From NCBI RefSeq assembly GCF_000759025.1, contig NZ_JPOS01000029.1:62001-126000 (forward strand): a stretch of 64,000 nt of DNA, given 5' to 3'. The notes under the pieces are model-generated. The model was not told where the DNA came from. It ran no database searches and saw nothing but the letters and a program-made list of their open reading frames with translations. The position numbers and the translations under genes were made by a program. Below are positions 53,930 through 62,660 of this stretch, piece by piece. Each line of letters starts with the position of its first letter. Within the stretch, counting starts at the first letter, position 1. The stretch comes from Phaeodactylibacter xiamenensis. GTDB lineage: Bacteria > Bacteroidota > Bacteroidia > Chitinophagales > Saprospiraceae.

Positions 53930-56900
53930 TGAAAGCACCTACTGCATTTTGGATCGTCCCCCTTTTGTTCCTCCTGAGCTGTCAGCCAGACGGTTCCGAT
54001 CCTCAGTCTTCCTCCGCTCCGCTTTTTACGCTGAGGGATAACGCTGAGGTGGGGATCAATTTCAGCAATGACCTCACCTACACCAAAGACTTCAACGTCT
54101 ACAAGTACCGCAACTTCTACAACGGTGGTGGTGTCGCGATCGGGGATATTAACAACGATGGGCTGGCAGATGTCTACCTGACGGCGAATCAAACCGGCAA
54201 TAAACTGTTCCTGAATAAAGGCAACTGGCAGTTTGAAGACATCTCGGAAAAGGCGGGCGTAAGCGGGCAGCGGGCCTGGTCCACCGGTGTCACCATGGTA
54301 GATGTGAATGGCGATGGCTTGCTTGACATCTACGTCTGCAACTCCGGTGATGTGGAAGGGGACAATAAGGAAAACGAACTCTTCATCAATCAGGGCAATC
54401 TGCGCTTTGAGGAACAGGCAGAGCAGTACAACCTCAATGATAAAGGCTATTCCACTCACGCCAGCTTCTTCGACTATGATAAAGACGGTGACTTGGATGT
54501 GTACCTGCTTAACAACTCCTTCCAGGCCATTGGCAGCTTCAACCTGCGCAAAAACGAACGCCCGAACCGCGATGCCCTCGGTGGGGACAAACTGATGCGC
54601 AACGAAGGAGGCCGGTTCGTGGATGTGAGCCAAGAGGCCGGTATTTACGGTAGTGTGATTGGCTTCGGGCTGGGCGTAACCGTGGGCGATGTCAATAATG
54701 ATAACTGGGAGGACCTCTTCATCTCGAACGACTTCTTCGAGCGGGACTATCTTTACATCAATCAGCAGGACGGCACATTCAAGGAAGACCTGGTCAATCA
54801 AATCAACTCCATCAGCGGGGCGTCCATGGGCGCCGATATGGCTGATATTGACAATGACGGCTATCAGGATATTTTCGTGACGGAAATGTTGCCTTCTGAC
54901 TACAGCCGCCTCAAATCGGTTACCACCTTTGAAGGTTGGGACAAGTACCAGTACAACGTCACCAACGGCTACCACCATCAGTTTACCCGCAATGTGCTGC
55001 ACCTCAACCGGGGCAACAGTACCTTCAGCGAAATCTCCCGCCTGGCAGGCGTGGAAGCTTCCGACTGGAGCTGGGGTGCCCTGTTCTTCGATATGGACAA
55101 CGATGGGTACGAAGACCTTTTCATCGCCAACGGCATTTACAAAGACCTTACCGATCAGGATTACCTGCAGTACATCGCCAATGAATCGGTCATACAGTCT
55201 ATCATTTCCGACAAAGGAGTCAACTACAAGGAACTGATCGACATCATCCCTTCCAATAAGGTGCCTAACCACGCCTTCAAAAACCTGGGCGGGCTTTCCT
55301 TTGAGGCATACGAAGCGAGTGGGCTGCAAACGCCCAGCTTTTCCAATGGCTCTGCCTACGGCGACCTCGATAACGATGGCGATCTCGACCTTGTGGTCAA
55401 TAACGTGAGCATGCCCTGTTTTGTCTATGAAAACCAGGGCGCGGGCGGCAACTACCTGAAGTTTCACCTGCGGGGCGAAGGGCAGAACACCTTCGCCATT
55501 GGCAGCAAAGTAGAGATTCGGGCAGGCGATCAGATCTGGCGGGTGGAAAACCAACCTACACGGGGCTTTCAGTCGAGCGTAGACCCGGCGGTAGTGGTTG
55601 GTATCGGCAAGGCAGCGCAGGCTGAGGTGACCATCATCTGGCCGGATGGAAAAGTGACGCAACTCGGCACCGTGGAAGCAAATCAGACACTGACGGTGGC
55701 TTCTTCTACCGGGCAGGCTGTTGCTTCCATGGCTTCCGAAAATACCGTCTCCGGCAAGGCTTTCGAGCCTGTAGTCTCTCCCATTGACTACAGGCACGAA
55801 GAAAACAACTATGTGGACTTCAACCGGGAGCGCCTCCTTTACCACGGGCATAGCACTGAAGGCCCCCGGGCAGGGCAGGGTGACCTGAATGGCGATGGCT
55901 ATACGGATATCGTCATACCTGGCCCCAAGGGTGCGCCCTGTGTAGCTTATTTCGGGCAGGCAGACGGCAGCTTTTCCAAAACCGTGCTGGAGCAAATTGA
56001 CGCCGGGGCAGAACACCTCACTGCCCACCTCTTTGATGCGGATTCGGATGGTGACCTGGACCTCTACCTTGCAAGTGGAGGTGTGGAAATCACGGAATTC
56101 TCCAACCTTCTGCACGACGAGATTTGGTTCAATGACGGGCGCGGGCGGTTTACGGAGCACCGACAGGTCTTCCCCAATGACCAAAAAATGAGCACCCTCG
56201 CAGTGGATTCCCGGGACATCGACGGCGATGGTGACCTGGACCTCTTTGTCGGAGAGCGGATCAAAGTCGGGAAGTATGGTGCCAAATGCTCAGGCTTCAT
56301 CCTGGAAAACGATGGAGCAGGCAACTTCCGCGATGTGACCGCGCAGTACTATCCTGAATTGTCCAATATAGGCATGATCACAAGTGCCCGGTGGTGCGAT
56401 CTCAATAATGACGCCCTCCCGGATCTGGTGGTGGCCGGAGAATTCATGGAAGTACACATTTTGATCAGCGAAGGGTCAAGCCTGCGCAGGCAGCCGCTGC
56501 CCTTTCCCAATGCCGGGCTTTGGACGGCACTGGAGGTCGCAGACTTGGATGGCGATGGCAATGAAGACCTGGTACTTGGCAACCTGGGCACCAACAGCCG
56601 TATCCGCGGCACCACCGAACACCCGCTGCGCCTGTACTACAACGATTTTGACAACAACAACTTCCCGGAAAGCATTTTGACCTTCAACGCAGACAACGGG
56701 AAAGACTATCCCTACGCCCTGCGGCATAACCTCACCAAACAGATGCCGTACCTAAAAAAGCAATATCCGGATTTTCAATCCTTTAAAGAGGCAGATATCA
56801 CACAGATATTCAATAAGGAACAGCTGGGAAGTACAGAAGTACTGGAAGCCAGCGAGCTTAGGTCTGTGGTACTGCGCAACCTCGGTGGGGGGCAATTCGA

Positions 56901-57213
56901 AAAGCAGGTCCTTCCGGTAACGGTGCAGTTCAGCCCGGTCTACGCCATTGAAGCGGCAGATGTAAATAAAGATGGCAAGCCGGATTTACTGCTCGGTGGC
57001 AACCTGTATAAAGTACAGCCTGAAATAGGCATCTACGATGCTTCTTATGGGAATTGCCTGATTAACGATGGGAAGGGGCAGTTTGCCGACCGCGCTGTCG
57101 AACTTGGGTTTGGCGTTAAGGGCGAAATTCGTGACATTCAGCTCATCAATGAGTTGGTTTATATTTTTCGGAATGATGATGAGATCAAGACATATCAGAT
57201 TAACTATGAATAA
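53929..57213 (+). CDS. FG-GAP/VCBS repeat lipoprotein with ASPIC/UnbV domain (copy 2)
   Basis: A 1094-residue lipoprotein (lipobox LLSC, Cys18) with the same architecture as copy 1. NFYNGGGVAIGDINNDGLAD starts the first propeller. FVTEMLPSDYSRL and SDWSWGALFFDMDNDGYEDL are shared landmarks. The ASPIC/UnbV domain ends VTIIWPDGKVTQLG. A second propeller has GDLNGDGYTD, DADSDGDLDL, RDIDGDGDLDL, CDLNNDALPD, ADLDGDGNED and ADVNKDGKPD. Its start overlaps the small lipoprotein stop in TAATG, and its end overlaps copy 3 by 8 bp. The copies are clearly diverged, so duplication is old. Confidence 0.9.
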   Translation: MKAPTAFWIVPLLFLLSCQPDGSDPQSSSAPLFTLRDNAEVGINFSNDLTYTKDFNVYKYRNFYNGGGVAIGDINNDGLADVYLTANQTGNKLFLNKGNWQFEDISEKAGVSGQRAWSTGVTMVDVNGDGLLDIYVCNSGDVEGDNKENELFINQGNLRFEEQAEQYNLNDKGYSTHASFFDYDKDGDLDVYLLNNSFQAIGSFNLRKNERPNRDALGGDKLMRNEGGRFVDVSQEAGIYGSVIGFGLGVTVGDVNNDNWEDLFISNDFFERDYLYINQQDGTFKEDLVNQINSISGASMGADMADIDNDGYQDIFVTEMLPSDYSRLKSVTTFEGWDKYQYNVTNGYHHQFTRNVLHLNRGNSTFSEISRLAGVEASDWSWGALFFDMDNDGYEDLFIANGIYKDLTDQDYLQYIANESVIQSIISDKGVNYKELIDIIPSNKVPNHAFKNLGGLSFEAYEASGLQTPSFSNGSAYGDLDNDGDLDLVVNNVSMPCFVYENQGAGGNYLKFHLRGEGQNTFAIGSKVEIRAGDQIWRVENQPTRGFQSSVDPAVVVGIGKAAQAEVTIIWPDGKVTQLGTVEANQTLTVASSTGQAVASMASENTVSGKAFEPVVSPIDYRHEENNYVDFNRERLLYHGHSTEGPRAGQGDLNGDGYTDIVIPGPKGAPCVAYFGQADGSFSKTVLEQIDAGAEHLTAHLFDADSDGDLDLYLASGGVEITEFSNLLHDEIWFNDGRGRFTEHRQVFPNDQKMSTLAVDSRDIDGDGDLDLFVGERIKVGKYGAKCSGFILENDGAGNFRDVTAQYYPELSNIGMITSARWCDLNNDALPDLVVAGEFMEVHILISEGSSLRRQPLPFPNAGLWTALEVADLDGDGNEDLVLGNLGTNSRIRGTTEHPLRLYYNDFDNNNFPESILTFNADNGKDYPYALRHNLTKQMPYLKKQYPDFQSFKEADITQIFNKEQLGSTEVLEASELRSVVLRNLGGGQFEKQVLPVTVQFSPVYAIEAADVNKDGKPDLLLGGNLYKVQPEIGIYDASYGNCLINDGKGQFADRAVELGFGVKGEIRDIQLINELVYIFRNDDEIKTYQINYE

Positions 57214-60200
57214 AGTTGGGTTTTTTCAGGGGCTTGCTGTATTGCTGTTATGGTCGTTAAGTGCCTGCGGGGGAGACCCCTCGTCTTCAGGTGAGACGGC
57301 CCCGGGTACTATGCGGACGCTCGGGCCTGAGGAAACAGGCATTAGCTTTGTCAATCAGTTGTCTGATAACCTGGACCGCAATATCATCGAGTACCTGTAT
57401 TACTATAACGGTGGCGGCGTTGCGGTAGGAGACATCAACAACGATGGGCTGGAAGACCTATTCTTTACCGCCAATGAGCAACCCGACAAGCTCTACCTGA
57501 ACAAGGGCAACCTTCAGTTTGAAGACATCACAGCACAGGCGGGCATTTTGGCCGATGATGCCTGGTCGACCGGAGTGGCAATGGTGGATGTCAACAACGA
57601 TGGTTACCTGGATATCCACGTTTGCAAAGTGGGTGTGGGCGTCATGCCGGCTGCACACAACCTTTTGTACCTGAATCAGCAGGACGGCACCTTTAAGGAA
57701 AGCTCCAAAGACCTGGGGTTGAATATTCAAGCCTTCTCCACACAGGCTTGCTTCCTGGACTACGACCTGGACGGCGACCTTGATCTATACCTCCTCAATC
57801 ATAATGTCCATTCGGTACGCAGTTATGGCTCAATCAAAAAACGGAAAGAAACGGACCCACTTGCTGGTGACCGGTTCTTCGAAAACCGCGTCAATGAGGC
57901 AGAAGGGCAGTTTGTAGATGTGACGGCATCAACCGGTATCTACAGCAGCCCTCTCGGGTACGGGCTGGCTATCTCTGCCGCAGACCTGAATGGCGATGGC
58001 TACACCGATATCTACATCGGCAACGACTTTCACGAAAACGACTATATTTACCTCAACAACGGCGATAAAACTTTCCGGGAGGTGATCAAAGACTGGACCG
58101 ACCACACCACGCAGTTCAGCATGGGCGTCGATATCGCAGACCTCAACAACGATCAGTTGCCGGATATCTTCAGCACGGATATGTTGCCCTTTGACGAGGA
58201 GATTTACCTCAAATCCGGGGGCGAGGATACCGATCAGCTCAAACGGATAAAGGCAGACCTGGGGTATGAGGAGCAATACGCCCGCAATCACCTGCAGCTC
58301 AATTCCGGCAAGGCTTATTTTACAGACCTGGCTCTGCAAACCCGCACCTTCGCCACCGACTGGAGCTGGGGCGTGCTACTGCAGGACTTCGATAATAACG
58401 GCTGGAAGGATATCTTCATCACCAACGGCATTGTGAAGCGCCCGAACGACCTGGATTACATTAACTACCTCAACAGTGAAGCCATCGCAAAGCTGGACGA
58501 GGACGACCCGGAGCGCACCCGTAAGCTGATTGAAAAGCTACCTTCCGAAAAATTGCACAATATCCTCTTCTTGCAACAGTCCGAACTGGAATTCACGAAC
58601 CTGGAAAGCTCCAGGGTGGGTACGCCAACCTTCTCCAATGGCGTAGCTTATGCCGATTTGGACAAAGATGGCTATTTGGAAGCCGTTGTAAACAACATCA
58701 ATGAGCCTGCACAAATACTGACCTGGAAAGACCGTGCAGCGGGTGGTAATTACCTCAGCCTGCACTTAAAGAACAGTGCCGGAACAACTGCACTGGGCAC
58801 CAAAGTCTATGTTTACGCCGGTGGGCGCACCCTCTATCAGGAGCTACAGGTGGTCAAAGGCTATCAGTCCTCTGTTTCCCACCGTTTGCACTTTGGATTG
58901 GGCGATGTCAGTCAGATTGACTCTGTGCGGATCATCTGGCCGGGACAGGGAACACAGGTCCTGTCTGAGCTGTCTGTTAATCAGCATTTGGAAGTGGAAA
59001 GACCGGCGGCTGACGCGCTAATAGCCGCAGGGGGTAATCCGGTCGAAGCTCAGGCTTTTGAAGTGTTTCCACTACAACACGAGGAGAACCCCTATGAGGA
59101 TTACGAAAAGGAAAAGCTCATGCCCGAGCGGCTTTCACAGGAAGGCCCGGCTGTTTTGTACGAAGACCTGAATGCAGATGGCATTAAGGACCTGCTCATT
59201 GGTGGAGCACATGGCTATCCCATGCGCTTGCTACAGGGTCAGGCGGACGGGTCGTTTCAGAATCTGGAGGTCGATGCATTCACCCGTGATGCCGGTTACG
59301 AAGATGCCAGTTTTGCGGTCATTGATTTCGATGCCGATGGTGACCTGGATATCTATGCCGTGAGCGGGGGAGGAGCGGCCAAAGAGCTGGAGAAGGCACT
59401 GGAAGACCGGTTGTACCTGAACAACGGTAATATGGACTTCCGCCGCGTGGCGCTTTCTCTGCCCCATACCAACGGAAGTGTGGTGGCGGTTGCGGACTTC
59501 AACAAGGATGGGTACGAGGACCTTTTCGTAGGCGCCCGCTCGATCCCGGGGTCCTATGGGCTATCTCCCTATAGCTTTATCCTGACCAATAAGCAGGGCA
59601 GGGGCGTAGATATCGCCTACAAACAACGGTTCGGCATGGTCACTGATGCCAAATGGGCCGACTTTGATCAGGACGATGACCTGGACCTCATCATCTGTGG
59701 TGATTGGATGCCGGTGACGATACTGGAGAACGATGGTGAAGGCGCGCTGGAGTACCTGCCGGAAGAAGCCAACGGCCCTGCGCTGACCGGATTCTGGACG
59801 AAGCTGGCCGTGGCAGATGTCAATCAGGACGGGCAACTCGATATTTTTGCTGGCAACCTGGGCACCAATAGCCTGATGCAAGCGAGCCCCGAGGCTCCCG
59901 TTAAGCTCTACCTTGGCGATTTTGATGAGAATGGCTTTGTTGATCCTCTGGTCTTTTTCCAATACTACGACCGCTACGTCCCGCTCGGTTCCAAAGATAA
60001 ATTGCTGTCGCAGCTACCCGGGCTGAAAAAGGATTTCGTGTCCTATTCGAAGTATGCTGAGGTGGCCAGCTTTGAAGCCCTTTTGCCGGAAGGTCAGAAA
60101 TTTCTGGTAGAAGAAAAACAGGCAGAAATCCTGCAGTCCATGCTGTTCCTCTCCACGGCTGATGGAGGCTATGAGGCGCAACCCTTGCCTGCACAGGCGC

Positions 60201-60475
60201 AGTGGGGCACCATACAGGATCTGTGGTGGGAAGAAGATGCCCGGCAGTTGTACTACATCAGCAGCAATGCTGAGCTGATGGCTGTACATGGCAATAGTCA
60301 ATCCGCACGGGGAGGAGTACTCGGAGATTACGATGCAGCAGCTTCCGCCTTTAAAACGGTACAATCACTGGACCTGCCGAGAGGGGTTCAGGCGCGGGCG
60401 CTCCTACCGGTAAGCGGGCGGCAGTTGTTACTGATTACGAATAATGATTACCCCTATCTGCTAAGTAGCCGATAA
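57206..60475 (+). CDS. FG-GAP/VCBS repeat lipoprotein with ASPIC/UnbV domain (copy 3)
   Basis: A 1089-residue lipoprotein (lipobox LSAC, Cys21). The first propeller opens YYNGGGVAVGDINNDGLEDL and contains MVDVNNDGYLD, DYDLDGDLD, AADLNGDGYTD, ADLNNDQLPD and QDFDNNGWKD. Copy-specific is FSTDMLPFDEEIY where the others have FVTEMLP. The ASPIC/UnbV part ends VRIIWPGQGTQVLS. The second propeller holds EDLNADGIKD, IDFDADGDLD, ADFNKDGYED, ADFDQDDDLD and ADVNQDGQLD. A longer frame begins at 57068, but the ATG at 57206 (MNKVGFFQGL) starts exactly at a lipoprotein signal and overlaps copy 2 by 8 bp. It is the last gene of the coupled group. Confidence 0.9.
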   Translation: MNKVGFFQGLAVLLLWSLSACGGDPSSSGETAPGTMRTLGPEETGISFVNQLSDNLDRNIIEYLYYYNGGGVAVGDINNDGLEDLFFTANEQPDKLYLNKGNLQFEDITAQAGILADDAWSTGVAMVDVNNDGYLDIHVCKVGVGVMPAAHNLLYLNQQDGTFKESSKDLGLNIQAFSTQACFLDYDLDGDLDLYLLNHNVHSVRSYGSIKKRKETDPLAGDRFFENRVNEAEGQFVDVTASTGIYSSPLGYGLAISAADLNGDGYTDIYIGNDFHENDYIYLNNGDKTFREVIKDWTDHTTQFSMGVDIADLNNDQLPDIFSTDMLPFDEEIYLKSGGEDTDQLKRIKADLGYEEQYARNHLQLNSGKAYFTDLALQTRTFATDWSWGVLLQDFDNNGWKDIFITNGIVKRPNDLDYINYLNSEAIAKLDEDDPERTRKLIEKLPSEKLHNILFLQQSELEFTNLESSRVGTPTFSNGVAYADLDKDGYLEAVVNNINEPAQILTWKDRAAGGNYLSLHLKNSAGTTALGTKVYVYAGGRTLYQELQVVKGYQSSVSHRLHFGLGDVSQIDSVRIIWPGQGTQVLSELSVNQHLEVERPAADALIAAGGNPVEAQAFEVFPLQHEENPYEDYEKEKLMPERLSQEGPAVLYEDLNADGIKDLLIGGAHGYPMRLLQGQADGSFQNLEVDAFTRDAGYEDASFAVIDFDADGDLDIYAVSGGGAAKELEKALEDRLYLNNGNMDFRRVALSLPHTNGSVVAVADFNKDGYEDLFVGARSIPGSYGLSPYSFILTNKQGRGVDIAYKQRFGMVTDAKWADFDQDDDLDLIICGDWMPVTILENDGEGALEYLPEEANGPALTGFWTKLAVADVNQDGQLDIFAGNLGTNSLMQASPEAPVKLYLGDFDENGFVDPLVFFQYYDRYVPLGSKDKLLSQLPGLKKDFVSYSKYAEVASFEALLPEGQKFLVEEKQAEILQSMLFLSTADGGYEAQPLPAQAQWGTIQDLWWEEDARQLYYISSNAELMAVHGNSQSARGGVLGDYDAAASAFKTVQSLDLPRGVQARALLPVSGRQLLLITNNDYPYLLSSR

Positions 60476-60666
60476 GGTGCTACAACAAAAACGGGTTTTT
60501 AAGGTTGCCTTTATGTACTGCCCGGTGCGTGAAAGCTTGTGCGACCAGACCGGATGATTTGATCGTATTTCCGCGCTTAAGCCTTCCCTGGTGCGTGGTC
60601 TGTCGGCACAGGAAAGTAGAAGCTTTTACCACCTTGGAGCATTGAACCTTCAGATACCGCTATGCC

Positions 60667-61359
60667 ATGACTACTTCCTTGAAGTTGATTTCGTTGTTTT
60701 GCCTTTTCCTCTTTGTACTACCGCAGGATGCCGATGCGCAGCGCCGGGGCAAACGCATTAAGCAGCGCTTCCGGGCCTCCCTGATTACTGGTTTCAACCT
60801 TTCTCAGATGGATGGCGATAATTACAATGGCTTCGACAAGTTCAATCCGCAGTTTGGCATCGGTGGCACCGCTATCATCAACAATTACTCAGAAATAGGT
60901 ATTGAGCTGCTCTATCATAGCAAAGGTACCCGAACGGAATCAGACCCCCGCCGTACGATAAATAGAAAAGATCGATTGGTGGATTTGAACTATATGGAAA
61001 TCCCCTTTTTCTATCGCTACAATCGTATGGGTGGCGCGCCCGGCGTTTTTTTTGAATTCGGTGGCGCCTTTGCCCGGCTTATTGATGCCCGGGTTAAAGA
61101 ACCGGATATGGTATTGGACGGCTTGGTCATCAGCGGCCTGGAGGATGATTTTAACAAAAACGAGCTTAGCCTGCTGCTTGGGCTGGGACATCATTTTACC
61201 GAGCATATCGGCGCACGTATTCGTTACAGCTTTGCGCTTACCCGCGTTTACAATACAGACGACCTTAGCGAACAGGCCGTATTACAAATTGAACAGGAAC
61301 GAGGGCTAACGCAGCTGCGAAACTACTATATCAGTCTTGCTGCTTTCTATCGGTTTTAA
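60667..61359 (+). CDS. Outer-membrane beta-barrel protein (PorT-like)
   Basis: A 230-residue exported protein. The signal peptide ends at DADAQ, followed by the basic RRGKRIKQRFR. The remainder is alternating hydrophobic beta strands (ASLITGFNLSQMDGD; FGIGGTAIINNYSEIGIELL; DLNYMEIPFFYRY; LSLLLGLGHHFTEHIGARI) with a terminal aromatic residue (AAFYRF). This matches the 8-stranded outer-membrane beta-barrel class called PorT family in Bacteroidota. It is separated from the FG-GAP group by 191 bp, so membership in that unit is uncertain. Confidence 0.85.
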   Translation: MTTSLKLISLFCLFLFVLPQDADAQRRGKRIKQRFRASLITGFNLSQMDGDNYNGFDKFNPQFGIGGTAIINNYSEIGIELLYHSKGTRTESDPRRTINRKDRLVDLNYMEIPFFYRYNRMGGAPGVFFEFGGAFARLIDARVKEPDMVLDGLVISGLEDDFNKNELSLLLGLGHHFTEHIGARIRYSFALTRVYNTDDLSEQAVLQIEQERGLTQLRNYYISLAAFYRF

Positions 61360-61686
61360 ACTACAGCTATTGATTTTGTGTATAAGTGTTTGATTTACAG
61401 TTGGCTTTTCGAGGTGAATTGATTGTAGCCAAATAATATTCGCTGGTATAGAAAAAGGGTTGCATTGATCGAATATTCCCGCCCGTTTATAGAAGGTACC
61501 CATTTTCAAAGATCATTTCGTGCAACTTCCTCGTTTTATAACCGTCTTTGATAACGAAGACATCAATAAACGATTTAGTTGATAAGCACCCGCTGACCCG
61601 GGCCATTTGCCCAGCGGTCAGGTTATGCCTTATTGCCTGATTGTTAGTTTTTTATCCCGATTGTTATACCTAAAATCAGTTTTGTT
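61360..61686. other. Intergenic region with weak hairpin
   Basis: About 330 bp. A hairpin can form at 61590-61617 (CCGCTG with CAGCGG), with alternative pairing CTGACC/GGTCAG. The rest is AT-rich without a recognisable -7 box or gene. Confidence 0.35.
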
Positions 61687-62049
61687 ATGAAAACCTTTCG
61701 CATTGTTTTTTCCGCCCTTTTGCTTACTGCATTCGTCACTGCATCCTTTGCTTCTGCACCCGACAGCGCTACTGCTGCCAAGGACCTGCGCCGCGAGATT
61801 TCCAAAATGATCGAAGCGCCAAACCTGGAGCAGCTGGGCATGAAGGAAACCTTTGTATTCATTAATTTCAAGGTGAACGAAAATAACGAGATCATTGTCC
61901 TCAATGTACTCGGCGTGACCGACGAAATCTGTGAACAGGTAAAGGAGAGTATCAACCACCGCAAAGTAGAAGGCCTCGGCCTGGACAAAGCGCAGGAATA
62001 CAACCTGCGGGTCAACTTTGTAGCTGAGGGTGCACTCGCCAAACGGTAA
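61687..62049 (+). CDS. Small secreted protein of unknown function
   Basis: A 120-residue exported protein (signal peptide cleaved near SFASA). The mature domain TFVFINFKVNENNEIIVLNV followed by VKESINHRKVEG has a beta-beta-alpha-beta pattern resembling the TonB C-terminal fold family of small periplasmic Bacteroidota proteins. No TonB box or membrane anchor is seen. A strong terminator follows at 62073, so the gene is probably monocistronic. Confidence 0.7.
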   Translation: MKTFRIVFSALLLTAFVTASFASAPDSATAAKDLRREISKMIEAPNLEQLGMKETFVFINFKVNENNEIIVLNVLGVTDEICEQVKESINHRKVEGLGLDKAQEYNLRVNFVAEGALAKR

Positions 62050-62072
62050 ACGTTAGTTTTCTTGGTGAAGGT

Positions 62073-62112
62073 AATGCCGGGTTGAGCCACGCGCTCAGCC
62101 CGGCATTATTTG
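62073..62112 (+). terminator. Terminator after the small secreted protein gene
   Basis: A 15-bp stem with one G-U pair (AATGCCGGGTTGAGC at 62073-62087, GCTCAGCCCGGCATT at 62093-62107) around a 5-base loop, followed by ATTTGTT. Confidence 0.8.
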
Positions 62113-62660
62113 TTGGGCAGTAAGCGCACAGGAAAGCTTTGGCCCGCTGGTGCAGAGCTTAAGCTTTGGTCTTTCCAGGCGCTCTGCCCCCGCTTCGCCC
62201 GGCGCACGCTCCGTCCGACGTAGTCGGGTCTTTCGCCGGGCGTACCCTTCCTTGCAGATCAATAGCGCACCGGGTGAATGCCTTGGCTCCGGTATGGGCT
62301 TAGTGCACCCGGTGAGCCCTTCAATGACCGACGAAGCAAGTAGAGACGCGAAGTCGTGAAAAGCATAATGCCACAAAACCTTCAGCCCCTTTGCCAACTC
62401 TTTCCGCCTACGCTCTTGCAGGTCAAGTTGAGGCCGGCAATGCGCAAAGGCTAAGCCGAGGTTGAAGTCCAGCCAATGGGCCTGATTAAAGAAAGGAATA
62501 GCCCGCTATTCCCGCCCTGAAGCCATCGCCAAGCCCTCAACCTTGACCGGAGTCTAAACCCTGGTCATCGCCCGGCAACCATAAAACCCACAGCCCGCCA
62601 AAGCCATAGGCAACGGCGGGAAAACGCCACAAAACCCTCTTTCCGCTGCGCACAAGGCGG
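62113..62660. repeat. Stem-loop-rich noncoding region
   Basis: About 550 bp without credible coding. It holds successive inverted repeats: GCAGAGC/GCTCTGC (62152-62187); CGCCCGGCG/CGCCGGGCG (62196-62242) enclosing CCGAC/GTCGG; CACCGGGTG/CACCCGGTG (62268-62314); a long GGTCAAGTTGAGG/CCTCAACCTTGACC pair (62421-62548) enclosing GGAATAG/CTATTCC (62495-62512); and CCCGCC/GGCGGG near 62595-62620. The string GCCACAAAACC occurs twice (62370 and 62626), each followed by CTCTTTCCGC (62398 and 62637), framing the second half as a possible repeat unit. It may be a structured RNA, a repeat element or decayed sequence. Confidence 0.5.

Noticed and set aside
53911-56184. Open frame of 757 codons on the minus strand
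   Set aside because: It is antisense to the second FG-GAP gene, has no signal or motif, and reflects the repetitive codon use of calcium-loop repeats.
57068-57205. Upstream start for the third FG-GAP lipoprotein
   Set aside because: It lies deep inside the preceding gene, and the lipoprotein signal begins at 57206.
62095-62397. Short frames on both strands in the stem-loop region
   Set aside because: They are basic, low in hydrophobic pattern and interrupted by inverted repeats; no family resemblance.
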